Shown: positions 35,515 to 44,171 of the stretch, piece by piece | Position numbering within the stretch: position 1 is the stretch's first letter | How the letters are laid out: each line of letters begins with the position of its first letter | Origin: CAVVNP01 sp963800235 | Lineage (GTDB): Bacteria; Actinomycetota; Acidimicrobiia; Acidimicrobiales; Iamiaceae | Direction of reading: 5' to 3' | DNA: 64,000 bases | Assembly: GCA_963800235.1 (NCBI GenBank) | Contig: CAWDAD010000003.1 | Span: 62,001-126,000 of the forward strand | Notes under the pieces: model-generated | Told to the model about the DNA's origin: nothing | The model's input: the letters and a program-made list of their open reading frames with translations, nothing else | Database searches by the model: none | Program-made: the position numbers and the translations under genes

Positions 35515-36083
35515 CGGGTGGAGCTCCCGAGCGGGGTGGGGTCGGGCTCGGCGGCGTCCAGGCGGGCCCAGATCACCCCGACCACGCTGATCAGGGTCAG
35601 GCCGTAGATGGCGAGGAGCCAGGGCTGGGTGCTGTCGGTCCCGATGCCGATGCTGTGGACGAAGGCCAGCGGCCAGCAGGCGTAGGCGCTCCAGTGCACC
35701 AGTCGCCACGTCCAGTAGCCGATGTGCTCACGCACGAGGCTGGTCACGACCAGGGCGATCAGCACGTCGAAGGCGAGGGCGCCGAGGCCGAGCCAGAGCG
35801 GCTGGTAGCTGCCGAGGAAGGGCACGAAGGCCTCGACCAGCGAGATGTGGACGTAGCTGTCGGCGATGGTCGTGACGACGTGGAGGCCGAGGAAGACGAG
35901 GACGAGGAGCGAGATGTTCTTGTGGAGCCCCTCGACCACCAGGCGCGTCGCGGTCCGCCCGGACCACCGGAGGGTGACGAGCACCCCGAGCACGACCGAG
36001 GCGGTGAGCAGCACCAGGCTGACCGCTCCGGTGCCGCGCACCAGGTACCACATGGCCGGGCTGGTGACGGCGAGGACGTTCAC
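35511..36083 (-). CDS. Ferric-reductase-like (FRD) transmembrane haem protein
   Basis: 190 residues with five to six membrane helices. His residues at suitable depth in LHKNISLL, LGLHVVTT, LVHWSAY and FVHSIG suit bis-His haem b ligation, as in the FRE/NOX/MsrQ membrane domain. It lacks the FAD/NAD(P)H-binding domain of full ferric reductases, so it probably gets electrons from the coupled NuoF-like protein or ferredoxin and moves them outward. GTG start overlaps the ApbE stop (GTGA). Confidence 0.8.
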   Translation of the reverse strand: MNVLAVTSPAMWYLVRGTGAVSLVLLTASVVLGVLVTLRWSGRTATRLVVEGLHKNISLLVLVFLGLHVVTTIADSYVHISLVEAFVPFLGSYQPLWLGLGALAFDVLIALVVTSLVREHIGYWTWRLVHWSAYACWPLAFVHSIGIGTDSTQPWLLAIYGLTLISVVGVIWARLDAAEPDPTPLGSSTR

Positions 36084-36997
36084 GCCGCACGCTCCTCGGG
36101 CCAGCAGCCGACCCGGACCACCCGGTCATCGGGACGCACGAGCCGGGCCGGCAGCCCGATGGCCTCCAGCCAGGCGGGGGCGGTCTCGCCCTTCACGACC
36201 GCGGCGGTGGCGGCCACGTTGGCGTCCAGGCAGGAGCCGGCGGCGACGGTGACCGTGCGCCACACGACCTCGGCCGAGTCGCCGGTCGACGGGTCGACGA
36301 TGTGGTGCAGCTCCCGTCCCCGTCGCACCCAGCGCCGGACGGTGGTGCCCGAGGTGGCGATGCCCCCCGAGTGCACGAGCACCGACTCGAAGCCGTCGTC
36401 CACGGGGTCGCCGCACCAGTCGGACACCTGCACCGACCAGCCGCCGGAGGGGGGCTCGCCGACCATGGCGATGTCGCCGCCCAGCCCGAGCAGCACGCCG
36501 CACCCGGCGGCGTCGGCCGCGGCCGCGGCGGCCCGATCGGCGGCCCAGGCCTTGGCGGTGGCGCCGAGATCGATGCGGGTGCCGGCCGGCACGGTGACGG
36601 TGCCGGCCCGGTGGTCGACCACGACCCGGCGCCAGCCCGGCACCCGGGCGAAGACGAGCGGGGCGCCGTCGTCGGTCAGCTCGCGGAAGTCGCGGTCGTA
36701 GCCGAGCTGCACGACGGCCCGGCCGACGGTCGGGTCGACCGCTCCGTCGGTGCGCCGGGCGGCGTGGAGGGCGACCTCGACCGCATCGAGCAGGCACCGG
36801 TCGACCGCCACGGGGTGCCCGACCGACCGGTTCGCCCGCTCCAGGTCGGAGTCGTCGCGGAACCGGCTGCAGGCCCGGTCGACCTCCGCCAGCACGGCGT
36901 CCGCCGCACGGCGGGCGTCGCCCAGGCGGCGACCGTCGACGACGGCCAGCTCGCCCTGGGTGCCGAACACCTCGAAGACGGACGACGCGGTGCTCAC
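36080..36997 (-). CDS. apbE: FAD:protein FMN transferase (ApbE)
   Basis: 305 residues. Family motifs include DPTVGRAVVQLGYD, the Mg/FAD segment IDLGATAKAWAADRA, LLGLGGDIAMVG, GGIATSGTTVRRW and HHIVDPSTG. ApbE attaches FMN covalently to Thr/Ser of exported flavoproteins. No signal peptide is visible, so it may work in the cytoplasm or rely on a non-classical route. No acceptor with the usual (S/T)GA(S/T)-type motif is evident in the window. GTG 36997 overlaps the previous stop. Confidence 0.88.
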   Translation of the reverse strand: MSTASSVFEVFGTQGELAVVDGRRLGDARRAADAVLAEVDRACSRFRDDSDLERANRSVGHPVAVDRCLLDAVEVALHAARRTDGAVDPTVGRAVVQLGYDRDFRELTDDGAPLVFARVPGWRRVVVDHRAGTVTVPAGTRIDLGATAKAWAADRAAAAAADAAGCGVLLGLGGDIAMVGEPPSGGWSVQVSDWCGDPVDDGFESVLVHSGGIATSGTTVRRWVRRGRELHHIVDPSTGDSAEVVWRTVTVAAGSCLDANVAATAAVVKGETAPAWLEAIGLPARLVRPDDRVVRVGCWPEERAA

Positions 36998-37422
36998 GAG
37001 CCGCCGCTTCGAGCATGTCGACCCCCGCCGCCCCCGCCCGAGAGCCCGCCGGCGGGCGGCGGCGTGAAGCCGCTGCTGCTGCTTCCCTGGCTGTTGCCCT
37101 GGAAGCCGTTGTCGTCGCCCTGGAAGCCGTCGTCGCCCCCTTGGCCATCCTCGCCGTCGCCCCGTGTGACCGAGCCGTTGCCTCCGGATCCGTTGCCGGT
37201 GTCGTAGCCCTGGTTCCCGGAGCCGGACCCGCCGCTCGTGCTCCCGTCGGTGGAGCCACCGCTCGTCGTGTTCGACGTGGTGGAGGTCGACGACGCCGGC
37301 CGGACGTGGGCGGCGACGAGGGAGAAGACGGCGGTGGCGGCCAGGCTGGCCCCGACCGCGACGCGGGTGAAGACGGAGACCCGGGACAAGCCGTGGGACT
37401 GGTTGTTCGGCATGTGCAGCAC
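36994..37422 (-). CDS. Gly/Ser-rich exported or membrane-anchored small protein
   Basis: 142 residues (133-142 depending on which start is used). One hydrophobic helix (about 18-42) is followed by a low-complexity tail of Ser, Thr, Gly, Asp, Asn and Gln, including GDDGFQGDDNGFQGN. No domain is recognised. It is the first gene of the coupled redox operon (overlap GTGA with apbE). It could be the extracellular partner of the electron-transfer chain, but it has no haem motif and no clear flavinylation motif. Confidence 0.6.
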   Translation of the reverse strand: MLHMPNNQSHGLSRVSVFTRVAVGASLAATAVFSLVAAHVRPASSTSTTSNTTSGGSTDGSTSGGSGSGNQGYDTGNGSGGNGSVTRGDGEDGQGGDDGFQGDDNGFQGNSQGSSSSGFTPPPAGGLSGGGGGGRHARSGGS

Positions 37423-37509
37423 CTCGCTGGTTCGTCGCCCAGTGTGGTCCCGGCCCGGGAAGAAGGCGGTTCGACTCCCGCGAGAAGTTGGTGAGAATCG
37501 GGTCTGCGG

Positions 37510-38874
37510 TCACCTGTCGGCCGGGGGCTCCCCGGCCTGCAGGACCCAGGTGAAGCAGGCACCCCCGTCGGGGTGGTTGGCGGCGGTGATCGTCCCGCCG
37601 CTGCCGGAGACCACCTGCTCGACGATGGACAGCCCGAGCCCGGAGCCGGGGCGGTCGCGCACCCGAACGGAGCGGTAGAAGCGGTCGAACACGTGGGGCA
37701 GGTCGGCGGCGGCGATGCCGGGGCCGTGGTCGCGCACCACCACCCGGTCGGGGGTGACCGACAGCTCCACCGGCGAGCCGTCGGGGCTGAACTTCACCGC
37801 GTTCTCGAGCAGGTTCCCGATGGCCCGCTGGAGCCGGTCGGGCTGGCCGAGCAGGACGGTCGGCCCGGTCGTCACGTCGATCGTCCGCTCGAACCGACGA
37901 GCGGTGCGGTCGGCCACCCGCCGGGCCAGCTCGTCGACGCGGACCTCGCGCTCGGGTTCGAGGTCGTAGCGGTCGCTGGCCAGCGCCACCAGCTCGTCGA
38001 CCAGGCTCGTCAGCTCCCGGGTCTCGCCGTCGAGGTCGGTGAGCAGCTCCTGGCGCGATGCACCCGCCAGCTCGGGATGTCGCCGCAACGTGTCGACGTT
38101 GGCCCGCAGGCTGGTGAGCGGGGTCCGCAGCTCGTGGCCGGCGTCCTGCACGAGCTGCTGCTGCAGGTCGCTCGAGCGTCGCAGCCGGTCCACCATGTCG
38201 GAGAAGGCGCGGGCGAGCCGACCGACCTCGCCGCGGTCGTCCACCGGGACGTCGACGGACAGCGCCGAGGACGCGGTCACCGCCTCGACCGCGGCGGTGA
38301 GCTCGGCGACGGGACGGGCGGCCCGACGGGCGATCAGCCACCCGACCAGGCCCGCCACCGCCACGACCGCCAGGCCGAGCGCGAGCAGGCGGTTGCGCAG
38401 CGAGTCGAGGATGCGGTCGGTCTCGGTGAGGCTGCGTCCGACCCGGACCGACCGGCCGTCGGCGACCCGGAGGGCGAGGACGCGGGCCGGGCGACCGTCG
38501 AGCTGCTGGGTGATGGGGCGGGTGTCCCCGGTGATGACGATGGGCGTCGCCGGCCGCCGGCCGACCGCGTCGGAGAGGTTGGTGGCCAGGACCCGGCCCT
38601 GCCGGTCGACGCAGGTGACGAGGGCCTGCGGCAGCTCGGCCTCCCCCGGTTCGGTGCGGCCCACGTCGGGTTCGCCCCGCTGGGCGCCACCGCACGCCAG
38701 GTCGACGGGGCGCAGGTCGGGGTCGTTCAACCGATCGACGTAGGCGTCGAGGCTGTCGTCGATCTCGGCGTGCAGCCGCTGGCTGGTGGCGGCGTAGCTG
38801 ACGAAGCCCACGCTCACCACCGACGCGGTCGACAGGAAGACGAGGGCCACGACCAGGCGGACCCGCAGGCTCAC
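37510..38874 (-). CDS. Sensor histidine kinase (HAMP/HisKA), MprB-like layout
   Basis: 454 residues from GTG 38874. TM1 (7-28), an extracytoplasmic sensor region of about 130 residues with Cys61 and Cys88, TM2 (163-184), HAMP, HisKA with DAGHELRTPL (His247), and HATPase motifs NLLENAVKFSPDG, DHGPGIA and GSGLGLSIV. Its partner is the regulator directly upstream (11 bp gap). The redox operon starts 87 bp downstream in the same direction and is its probable target. Confidence 0.9.
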   Translation of the reverse strand: MSLRVRLVVALVFLSTASVVSVGFVSYAATSQRLHAEIDDSLDAYVDRLNDPDLRPVDLACGGAQRGEPDVGRTEPGEAELPQALVTCVDRQGRVLATNLSDAVGRRPATPIVITGDTRPITQQLDGRPARVLALRVADGRSVRVGRSLTETDRILDSLRNRLLALGLAVVAVAGLVGWLIARRAARPVAELTAAVEAVTASSALSVDVPVDDRGEVGRLARAFSDMVDRLRRSSDLQQQLVQDAGHELRTPLTSLRANVDTLRRHPELAGASRQELLTDLDGETRELTSLVDELVALASDRYDLEPEREVRVDELARRVADRTARRFERTIDVTTGPTVLLGQPDRLQRAIGNLLENAVKFSPDGSPVELSVTPDRVVVRDHGPGIAAADLPHVFDRFYRSVRVRDRPGSGLGLSIVEQVVSGSGGTITAANHPDGGACFTWVLQAGEPPADR

Positions 38875-38885
38875 CGGCGCTCCTC

Positions 38886-39563
38886 CTAGTCGGCCCGCAG
38901 CGTGTAGCCGACGCCCCGGATGGTGTGGATGAGCTTGGGTCGCCCGTCGCGCTCGACCTTGCGCCGCAGGTAGCCGATGTAGACGGCGAGCGACTTCGAC
39001 GTCGGTCCGAAGTCGTAGCCCCAGATGTCCTGGTAGATGTCGGAGTGGCCGAGCACGATGCCGGCGTTGCGGGCCAGCAGCTCGAGCAGGTCGAACTCGG
39101 TCTTGGTCAACGACAGCTCCTCGTCGCCCCGCCAGGCCCGCCGGCTGAGGCTGCTCACCCGCAGGTCGCCGACCACCACCTCGTCGTCGTCGGGCACCGG
39201 TCGGCGACGGAGCAGCGCCCGCACCCGGGCGAGCAGCTCGTCGAGCGCGAACGGCTTGGGCAGGTAGTCGTCGGCGCCGGCGTCGAGGCCCGACACCCGA
39301 TCGGACACCTCGGTGCGGGCCGTGACCATCAGGATCGGGATCTCGACCCGCTCGGCCCGCAGCCGCGAGCAGATGGTCAGGCCGTCGATCTCGGGCATCA
39401 TCACGTCGAGCACCAGCAGGTCCGGTGACCGCTCGCGCAGGTGCCGCAGCGCCGCCGCCCCGTCGGACACCGCCTCGACCTCGTAGCCCTCGAGCTCGAG
39501 GGCCCGGACCAGGGCCTGCCGGGTGGCCCGGTCGTCCTCGGCCAGCAGGATCCGATCGGTCAC
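38886..39563 (-). CDS. OmpR-family response regulator
   Basis: 225 residues from GTG 39563. The receiver domain has AEDD (8-11), phospho-acceptor Asp53 in LVLDVMMPEIDG and the YLPKPF Lys. The C-terminal winged helix has SLTKTEFDLLELLARN and YIGYLRRKV. It is the first gene of a regulator-kinase pair. Confidence 0.92.
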   Translation of the reverse strand: MTDRILLAEDDRATRQALVRALELEGYEVEAVSDGAAALRHLRERSPDLLVLDVMMPEIDGLTICSRLRAERVEIPILMVTARTEVSDRVSGLDAGADDYLPKPFALDELLARVRALLRRRPVPDDDEVVVGDLRVSSLSRRAWRGDEELSLTKTEFDLLELLARNAGIVLGHSDIYQDIWGYDFGPTSKSLAVYIGYLRRKVERDGRPKLIHTIRGVGYTLRAD

Positions 39564-39683
39564 CGCCCGGTTCTACCTGGTGCGTACCGGTCGCTGGCGG
39601 TCGTCAGGACCGGTCCTCACCGTGTTCTCACCTTCCGCCCCTACGGTCCGGGACCTCTGCGCCGTCGTGACCTCGGAGGCTCC

Positions 39684-40316
39684 GTGCAGATCAAGACCCT
39701 CTTCGGGCTGCCCGCCCATCCGTTGATCGTGCACGTGCCCGTCGTGCTGCTGCCGCTGGCGGCGGTCGGGGCGGTGCTGGCGGTGCTGTTCCGACGGCTG
39801 CGCTCGCCGTTCGGGTGGACCGTGGTCGTGCTCACCGCCGTGTCGACCGTGTTCGCCAAGCTGGCCGAGCCGAGCGGTCGGGCCCTCCAGGAGGCGGTGC
39901 CCGGCAGCGATGCGCTGCGCCAGCACGTCCAGCTGGGCGACTCGATGTGGCTCTTCGCCGGCTTCTTCTTCGGGTGGGCCCTGTTGCTGATGCTCTGGGA
40001 CCGCTACGTCGTGGACGCGCCGAGCTCGGACGGCGCCGCCGTCGCCCGGCCGAAGGCGCTGCAGCGCCTCCAGTCCCTGCCGTCGTGGGTCGGGACCGCG
40101 CTGGCCGTGCTGGTCGTGCTGAGCGGCGCGCTGGCCACCGTCCGGGTCATCCAGGTCGGCCACTCCGGCGCCAAGGCGACCTGGCAGACCAGGACGCCCG
40201 CCCTGCAGCAGGGTGGCGACGAGGGCAGGGACGGCGGCGGGGCTGACCGGCCGGTCCGAGGTCCCGATCCGCTCAGAAGATCCCGAACCGCACCGTGCAC
40301 AGGGCCCCGGCGATGA
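39684..40316 (+). CDS. DUF2231 membrane protein
   Basis: 210 residues from GTG 39684. It begins FGLPAHPLIVHVPVVLLPL, the His-containing signature of DUF2231, and has four helices. Members are haem- or metal-associated integral membrane proteins of uncertain role. The basic C-terminal tail overlaps the convergent uppP gene by 44 bp, and the last 40 residues may not be conserved. It is divergent from the response regulator. Confidence 0.7.
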   Translation: MQIKTLFGLPAHPLIVHVPVVLLPLAAVGAVLAVLFRRLRSPFGWTVVVLTAVSTVFAKLAEPSGRALQEAVPGSDALRQHVQLGDSMWLFAGFFFGWALLLMLWDRYVVDAPSSDGAAVARPKALQRLQSLPSWVGTALAVLVVLSGALATVRVIQVGHSGAKATWQTRTPALQQGGDEGRDGGGADRPVRGPDPLRRSRTAPCTGPRR

Positions 40317-41205
40317 GGCAGTAGACGGCGAAGGGCGTGAGCGTGCGGGTCTCGAACCACCGCACCAGGAAGCGGGTCGCCAGGTAGGCGGCGATCCCGG
40401 CGACGATGCTGCCGACCAGGACCTGGCTGCGGATGCCGTCACCGAGCGGGCCCATCAGGTCCGGCAGCTTGTAGACGCCGGCGGCCAGGATGATCGGCGT
40501 CGCCAGCAGGAACGAGAAGCGGGCGGCGTCCTCGTGGTCGAGGCCCCGGACCAGGCCGGCCACCATGGTCACCCCCGACCGGCTGATGCCGGCGAGCAGG
40601 GCCGCGGACTGGGCGACGCCGACCACGCCGGCCGCCTTCACGTCCAGGGTGGCGATGTGCTGGCGGGTCGCCTCTGCGGAGAAGTCCTCGGGTGCGGCCG
40701 ACGGGCCCGCTGCAGCGGCCCCCGGTCCACCGGCGCCGACCCGGTCGGGGGTGTCAGCGCGGCGTCGCACCCGCTCTCCGACCAGCAGGATCACGCCGTT
40801 CAGGGTCAGGAAGATCGACGCGGCCACCGGCTTGGCGAAGATCGTCCGCAGGGTGTGCTCGAAGGCCAGGCCCAGGATGCCCGTGGGGATGGTGGCGACC
40901 ACCAGCAACCAGGCCAGCCGCTCGTCGGAGGTCTCGACGCGACGGCTCCGCGCCGACCGGAAGAACCCGCGGATGATCCGATCCCAGTCCCGCCGGAAGT
41001 AGATCAGCAACGCCAGGGCGGTGGCCACGTGCAGGCCGACGAGGAACGCCAGGTAGGGCGACTCGCCGGCCGACTGGCCCTTGACCAGGTCGTCCCAACC
41101 GAAGAGGGCGGGCACGATGACCGAGTGCCCGAGGCTCGAGACCGGGAAGAGCTCGGTCACGCCCTGGAGCAGACCGATGACGACCGCCCGGAAGTAGGTC
41201 AGCAC
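40273..41205 (-). CDS. uppP: Undecaprenyl-diphosphatase
   Basis: 310 residues of the BacA/UppP family: GLLQGVTELFPVSSLGHSV (11-29) and the catalytic AGISRSGVTM near residue 205, with eight membrane helices. It dephosphorylates undecaprenyl pyrophosphate for lipid-carrier recycling in cell-wall synthesis and can give bacitracin resistance. An Ala/Gly-rich insertion (about 155-185) in a loop lengthens it slightly beyond the usual 270-280 residues. Confidence 0.92.
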   Translation of the reverse strand: MLTYFRAVVIGLLQGVTELFPVSSLGHSVIVPALFGWDDLVKGQSAGESPYLAFLVGLHVATALALLIYFRRDWDRIIRGFFRSARSRRVETSDERLAWLLVVATIPTGILGLAFEHTLRTIFAKPVAASIFLTLNGVILLVGERVRRRADTPDRVGAGGPGAAAAGPSAAPEDFSAEATRQHIATLDVKAAGVVGVAQSAALLAGISRSGVTMVAGLVRGLDHEDAARFSFLLATPIILAAGVYKLPDLMGPLGDGIRSQVLVGSIVAGIAAYLATRFLVRWFETRTLTPFAVYCLIAGALCTVRFGIF

Positions 41206-41229
41206 GGCGGGAGGCTAGGGGCCGGGTGG

Positions 41230-42600
41230 TTACCCCCCTCCCTCGTCGGGGTTAGCCCCCGGCAAAGATCCTGCTCGCCGGGCATCCCGCCAGCGACGGT
41301 GGCCGCGATCCGTCGCCGGCGGCTCGCGCGGCCCGGGGCGGGTCGTGGCCCGGGGCGGGTCGTGGCCCGGTGGATCGGGTGGGTGCGCGGTCCAGGTGAA
41401 GGGTCGGTCGGCGGGTCGGAGGGTCCAGCCGGCGGTGGTGAGGAGGTCGTGGTGGTGGCCGCACAGGGGGGCGAGCTCGGTCAGGCGGGTGCGGCGGGTG
41501 TCGGCCCAGCCGGTGGCGGAGGTGGTGTGGTGGATCTCAAGGTGCCGGTGGCTTCCGCAGACGACGCAGCCGTCGTGGAGGACCTCGAGGCAGACCTTCA
41601 TGTGCTCGGTCGGCGTCCGCGACGTGGTCGCCATCGCCTTGAGGTCGCCGCCGTGGCGCAGGAACAGCCGCAGCGTGGCCTCGCCCAGCTGCTCGACCGC
41701 CCACGCCACCGGCACCGACCCGACACCGGGGATCTCGCACCGCTCACCGGGCTCGAGGCAGCCTCGTCGCAGGGCGGGCAGGTCGACGACGACCGACACC
41801 GCCGTCCTGGGCTTCGGCGCCCGATGGTCACCGCCGTCCTCGCCACCGCCGTCGCCGACACTGGAGCCGCCGGTGCGGGACCGTCGCGCCATCTCGACCA
41901 GCGCATCGAACGCGTAGGCGGCGGCCGGCTCCCGTCGCCCCTCGGCGTAGGCGGTCCTGAAGATGCCCTGGGCCTGTCGTTCGAGCTCGGCGCGCACCTC
42001 GGCCACCGCCCCCGGCGGGCCCGTGGCCAGCAGGGTGGCGCACCCGTCGGCATCGGTGCCGAAGCGCACCTGCCGGGCGGCGTGCTGACGACGAGCCCGC
42101 GCCGCGTCCTGTTCGGCTGAGCGGGCGGCGGCCTTGACCCGTTCGGCGCGCTGGCGGGTCTGGCGCAACGTCTCGGACCGAGCCCGCTCGACCAGCTCGC
42201 CCTCGCTGCCCGGGTCCGCCGCCACCGCCGACGCCACCTCGGCCGCCTGGTCGGTCGACAGCGCCCCCTGCCGCAACGCCTCGGCCAGACCGCTGCGCCC
42301 CCCCAACGACTCGGCCGTCTCGGCGTCCCGCCGCGCCGACCCGAACGACCCGCCGGTCCTCGACGTCAACCAGTCCTCGAACGACCGGGCGCCGTCGCCA
42401 CCCCACGCCCGGGTCTCGGCCACCCGAGCCGACAGCAACAGGCGCGCCCCACCCAGCAGCTTCTCGGCCTCCAGCACCGCATCGAGCGCCACCCGGGCAT
42501 CGGAACCCGCCAACCGCCCCGCATCCAACGAGCCGACCAGCACCGCAAGCTCGTCACGCACCCGCCGGAACGAGCACGACGATCCCGACCGAGCACCCAT
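41230..42600 (-). CDS. DUF222 / HNH endonuclease (13E12-type) protein
   Basis: 456 residues. The helical DUF222 region (about 10-260) is followed by an HNH domain CVVCGSHRHLEIHH...LCGHHHDLL with the zinc Cys pair and the catalytic His residues. The Pro/Arg-rich tail is low complexity. The family is multi-copy in actinobacteria (the 13E12 repeat proteins of Mycobacterium); its biological role is uncertain, with links to DNA damage and mobile DNA. A LexA-type box lies in its promoter at 42762-42779. ATG 42600. Confidence 0.85.
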   Translation of the reverse strand: MGARSGSSCSFRRVRDELAVLVGSLDAGRLAGSDARVALDAVLEAEKLLGGARLLLSARVAETRAWGGDGARSFEDWLTSRTGGSFGSARRDAETAESLGGRSGLAEALRQGALSTDQAAEVASAVAADPGSEGELVERARSETLRQTRQRAERVKAAARSAEQDAARARRQHAARQVRFGTDADGCATLLATGPPGAVAEVRAELERQAQGIFRTAYAEGRREPAAAYAFDALVEMARRSRTGGSSVGDGGGEDGGDHRAPKPRTAVSVVVDLPALRRGCLEPGERCEIPGVGSVPVAWAVEQLGEATLRLFLRHGGDLKAMATTSRTPTEHMKVCLEVLHDGCVVCGSHRHLEIHHTTSATGWADTRRTRLTELAPLCGHHHDLLTTAGWTLRPADRPFTWTAHPPDPPGHDPPRATTRPGPREPPATDRGHRRWRDARRAGSLPGANPDEGGG

Positions 42601-42755
42601 GGTTGGTCACCTCCCGTCACACGCATCGCCCAGCCGCCGGCGCAGGAACCTGTCGCCGGCCGCGAGCACACTGGTTGCACGGGTCCCCGAGGACCGAGCC
42701 ACGCTTCCCGACCAGGACCGGCCGCCGACGGGCCCTGGTGGAAGGTGGTTCGATC

Positions 42756-42779
42756 ACCATACACGAACACCCGTTCGTG
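42756..42779 (-). promoter_or_regulatory. SOS (LexA) box over the promoter of the DUF222-HNH gene
   Basis: CACGAAC-ACCC-GTTCGTG (42762-42779) contains GAAC-N4-GTTC, the actinobacterial LexA operator, with 7-bp perfect arms. On the minus strand TATGGT (42761-42756) follows it at once as a -10 box, so bound LexA would block RNA polymerase. The leader to the ATG at 42600 would be about 150 nt. Confidence 0.65.
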
Positions 42780-42907
42780 CGCAACCGGCGATCCGGGAAG
42801 CGGCCGGCACCCCGGCGCAGTTCGGACGGCGGTCTCCTCCGTTGCGCTTGCTCGTCCTGTGCGACACTCCGGCCCCGCACCGGTGTCGGGCGCAGGAGGG
42901 AGGCCGT

Positions 42908-42958
42908 CGTGATCGTGGATTGGCCGTGATCGTGGATGGGTCGTGATCCTGGAGGATC
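42908..42958 (+). repeat. Three tandem 17-bp repeats
   Basis: Units start at 42908, 42925 and 42942 (CGTGATCGTGGATTGGC and two variants). They are non-coding and lie in the 671-bp gap between two divergent genes. The function is unknown; direct repeats of this spacing can be protein-binding sites. Confidence 0.65.
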
Positions 42959-43145
42959 GGGGTGACGGCGAGCTCGGCTCCTCCGCTCGCGGCGGCCGCG
43001 GTGGCACCGAGCCGACGTCGGCGGGGCGACCTGACCAGCGGTCGGCGGCCCAGGACCCCTGCGCGGACCGCCGGCAGGATTCCTGGTTTCGGGCGTCGCG
43101 AGGGGTGGGTAGGACACCGACCTCCTTGAGGTTCTGGCTGGCGGT

Positions 43146-43187
43146 GAGACGGAGTCGGGCCCCCCTCCCTCCCACCCACTCCGTCTC
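43146..43187 (-). repeat. 10-bp inverted repeat enclosing a G-quadruplex motif
   Basis: GAGACGGAGT (43146-43155) and ACTCCGTCTC (43178-43187) are perfect complements. On the minus strand the 22-nt loop contains GGGTGGGAGGGAGGGGGG (43177-43160), four G runs separated by single bases, the most stable form of G-quadruplex. It lies 85 bp upstream of the methyltransferase start. Confidence 0.6.
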
Positions 43188-43271
43188 CCGTCCGTCAGCC
43201 TCGCGGTCGGCGGCACCCTCGAGGTCAGTGGCACCCTGGCGGATCGGCGGCCGGTGGGGGTCGAGCGGACG

Positions 43272-44099
43272 ATGAAGCCGTCGTGGACCGCGCAGGGCGC
43301 CGTCGCCCAGCGCGCCGTGCTCACCCGGCGTGGGGTGCTCGACGATCCGTGGGCCCAGGGCATGTTGACGGGCCCGATGGCGATCGTGTCCAGGCTCGGC
43401 GGCATCGCTCCCCGGGTCGCGCTCCGCCGGGCCGTCACCCTCGCCGGGTTCGCCGGGCTCGAGCTGTGGATCGACGACCGCCTCGGCCGGGCCCTCGACG
43501 AGGGGGTCCACCAGGTCGCCGTCGTCGGTGCCGGCCTCGACGCCCGCGCCTGGCGCCTCGGTCGCGACGGGGTGGTCTTCTTCGAGCTGGATCACGCGGC
43601 GTCGCAGCGCGCCAAGGTCGAGGTGGCGCCCGGGCCCGGCGTGCGGTGGGTGACGGCCGACCTGCGCCGAGAGGACGCCTCGTCGTCGCTGATCGGCGCC
43701 GGGCTGCGGATCGACGCACCCGCCCTCGTGGTGGTCCAGTCGGTGACGATGTACCTCACCGAGGCCACCGTCCGGCGGCAGCTCGAACGGCTGGCCGACG
43801 ACCTGGGCCCTGGCAGCCGGCTGCTCGTGAACTTCCAGCCGTCCAGCCCACCGCCGACGGCCCGAACCCGCAGGCAGCTCCGCCTGCAACGGCTCGCGCG
43901 GGCGGGCTCGGGCGAGGGGTTCACCTTCACCGCCGATCCCGGTGCGGCCCAGGCCCTCGTCGAGTCGACCGGCTGGGCCGTGACCGAGCGGACCGGTGGC
44001 CGGTCGGCGGCCCGGGCCCTGGTCCCAGCGTCCGCCGGGCTGCCGGTGGACGCGGTCGACGAGAGCAAGACGCTCATCGCCGGCCGCCTCGCGCCTTGA
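43272..44099 (+). CDS. SAM-dependent O-methyltransferase of the leucine-carboxyl-methyltransferase (LCM/Ppm) family
   Basis: 275 residues from ATG 43272 (a GTG at 43254 is possible). Motifs include RRGVLDDPWAQGM, SAM motif I VVGAGLDARAWRL, FFELDHAASQRAK and a motif with SVTMYLTEATV. The group is abundant in mycobacteria and related bacteria, with few known substrates. A single gene, divergent from the HNH gene. Confidence 0.8.
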   Translation: MKPSWTAQGAVAQRAVLTRRGVLDDPWAQGMLTGPMAIVSRLGGIAPRVALRRAVTLAGFAGLELWIDDRLGRALDEGVHQVAVVGAGLDARAWRLGRDGVVFFELDHAASQRAKVEVAPGPGVRWVTADLRREDASSSLIGAGLRIDAPALVVVQSVTMYLTEATVRRQLERLADDLGPGSRLLVNFQPSSPPPTARTRRQLRLQRLARAGSGEGFTFTADPGAAQALVESTGWAVTERTGGRSAARALVPASAGLPVDAVDESKTLIAGRLAP

Positions 44100-44171
44100 C
44101 CCGCGGTCGAGATGAGCTAGCTTCGGCCCCCGGTCGAGGAGACGAGGAGACTCCGACGCTCGATCCGCCTG

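Noticed and set aside
33965..37422. Rnf complex or ordinary complex I fragment
   Set aside because: No RnfA/B/C/D/E/G subunits and no quinone-module genes; only single NuoF-like, ferredoxin, FRD and ApbE genes.
41230..43271. Insertion sequence around the DUF222-HNH gene
   Set aside because: No terminal inverted repeats, target duplication or transposase were seen; the gene has its own SOS-type promoter.
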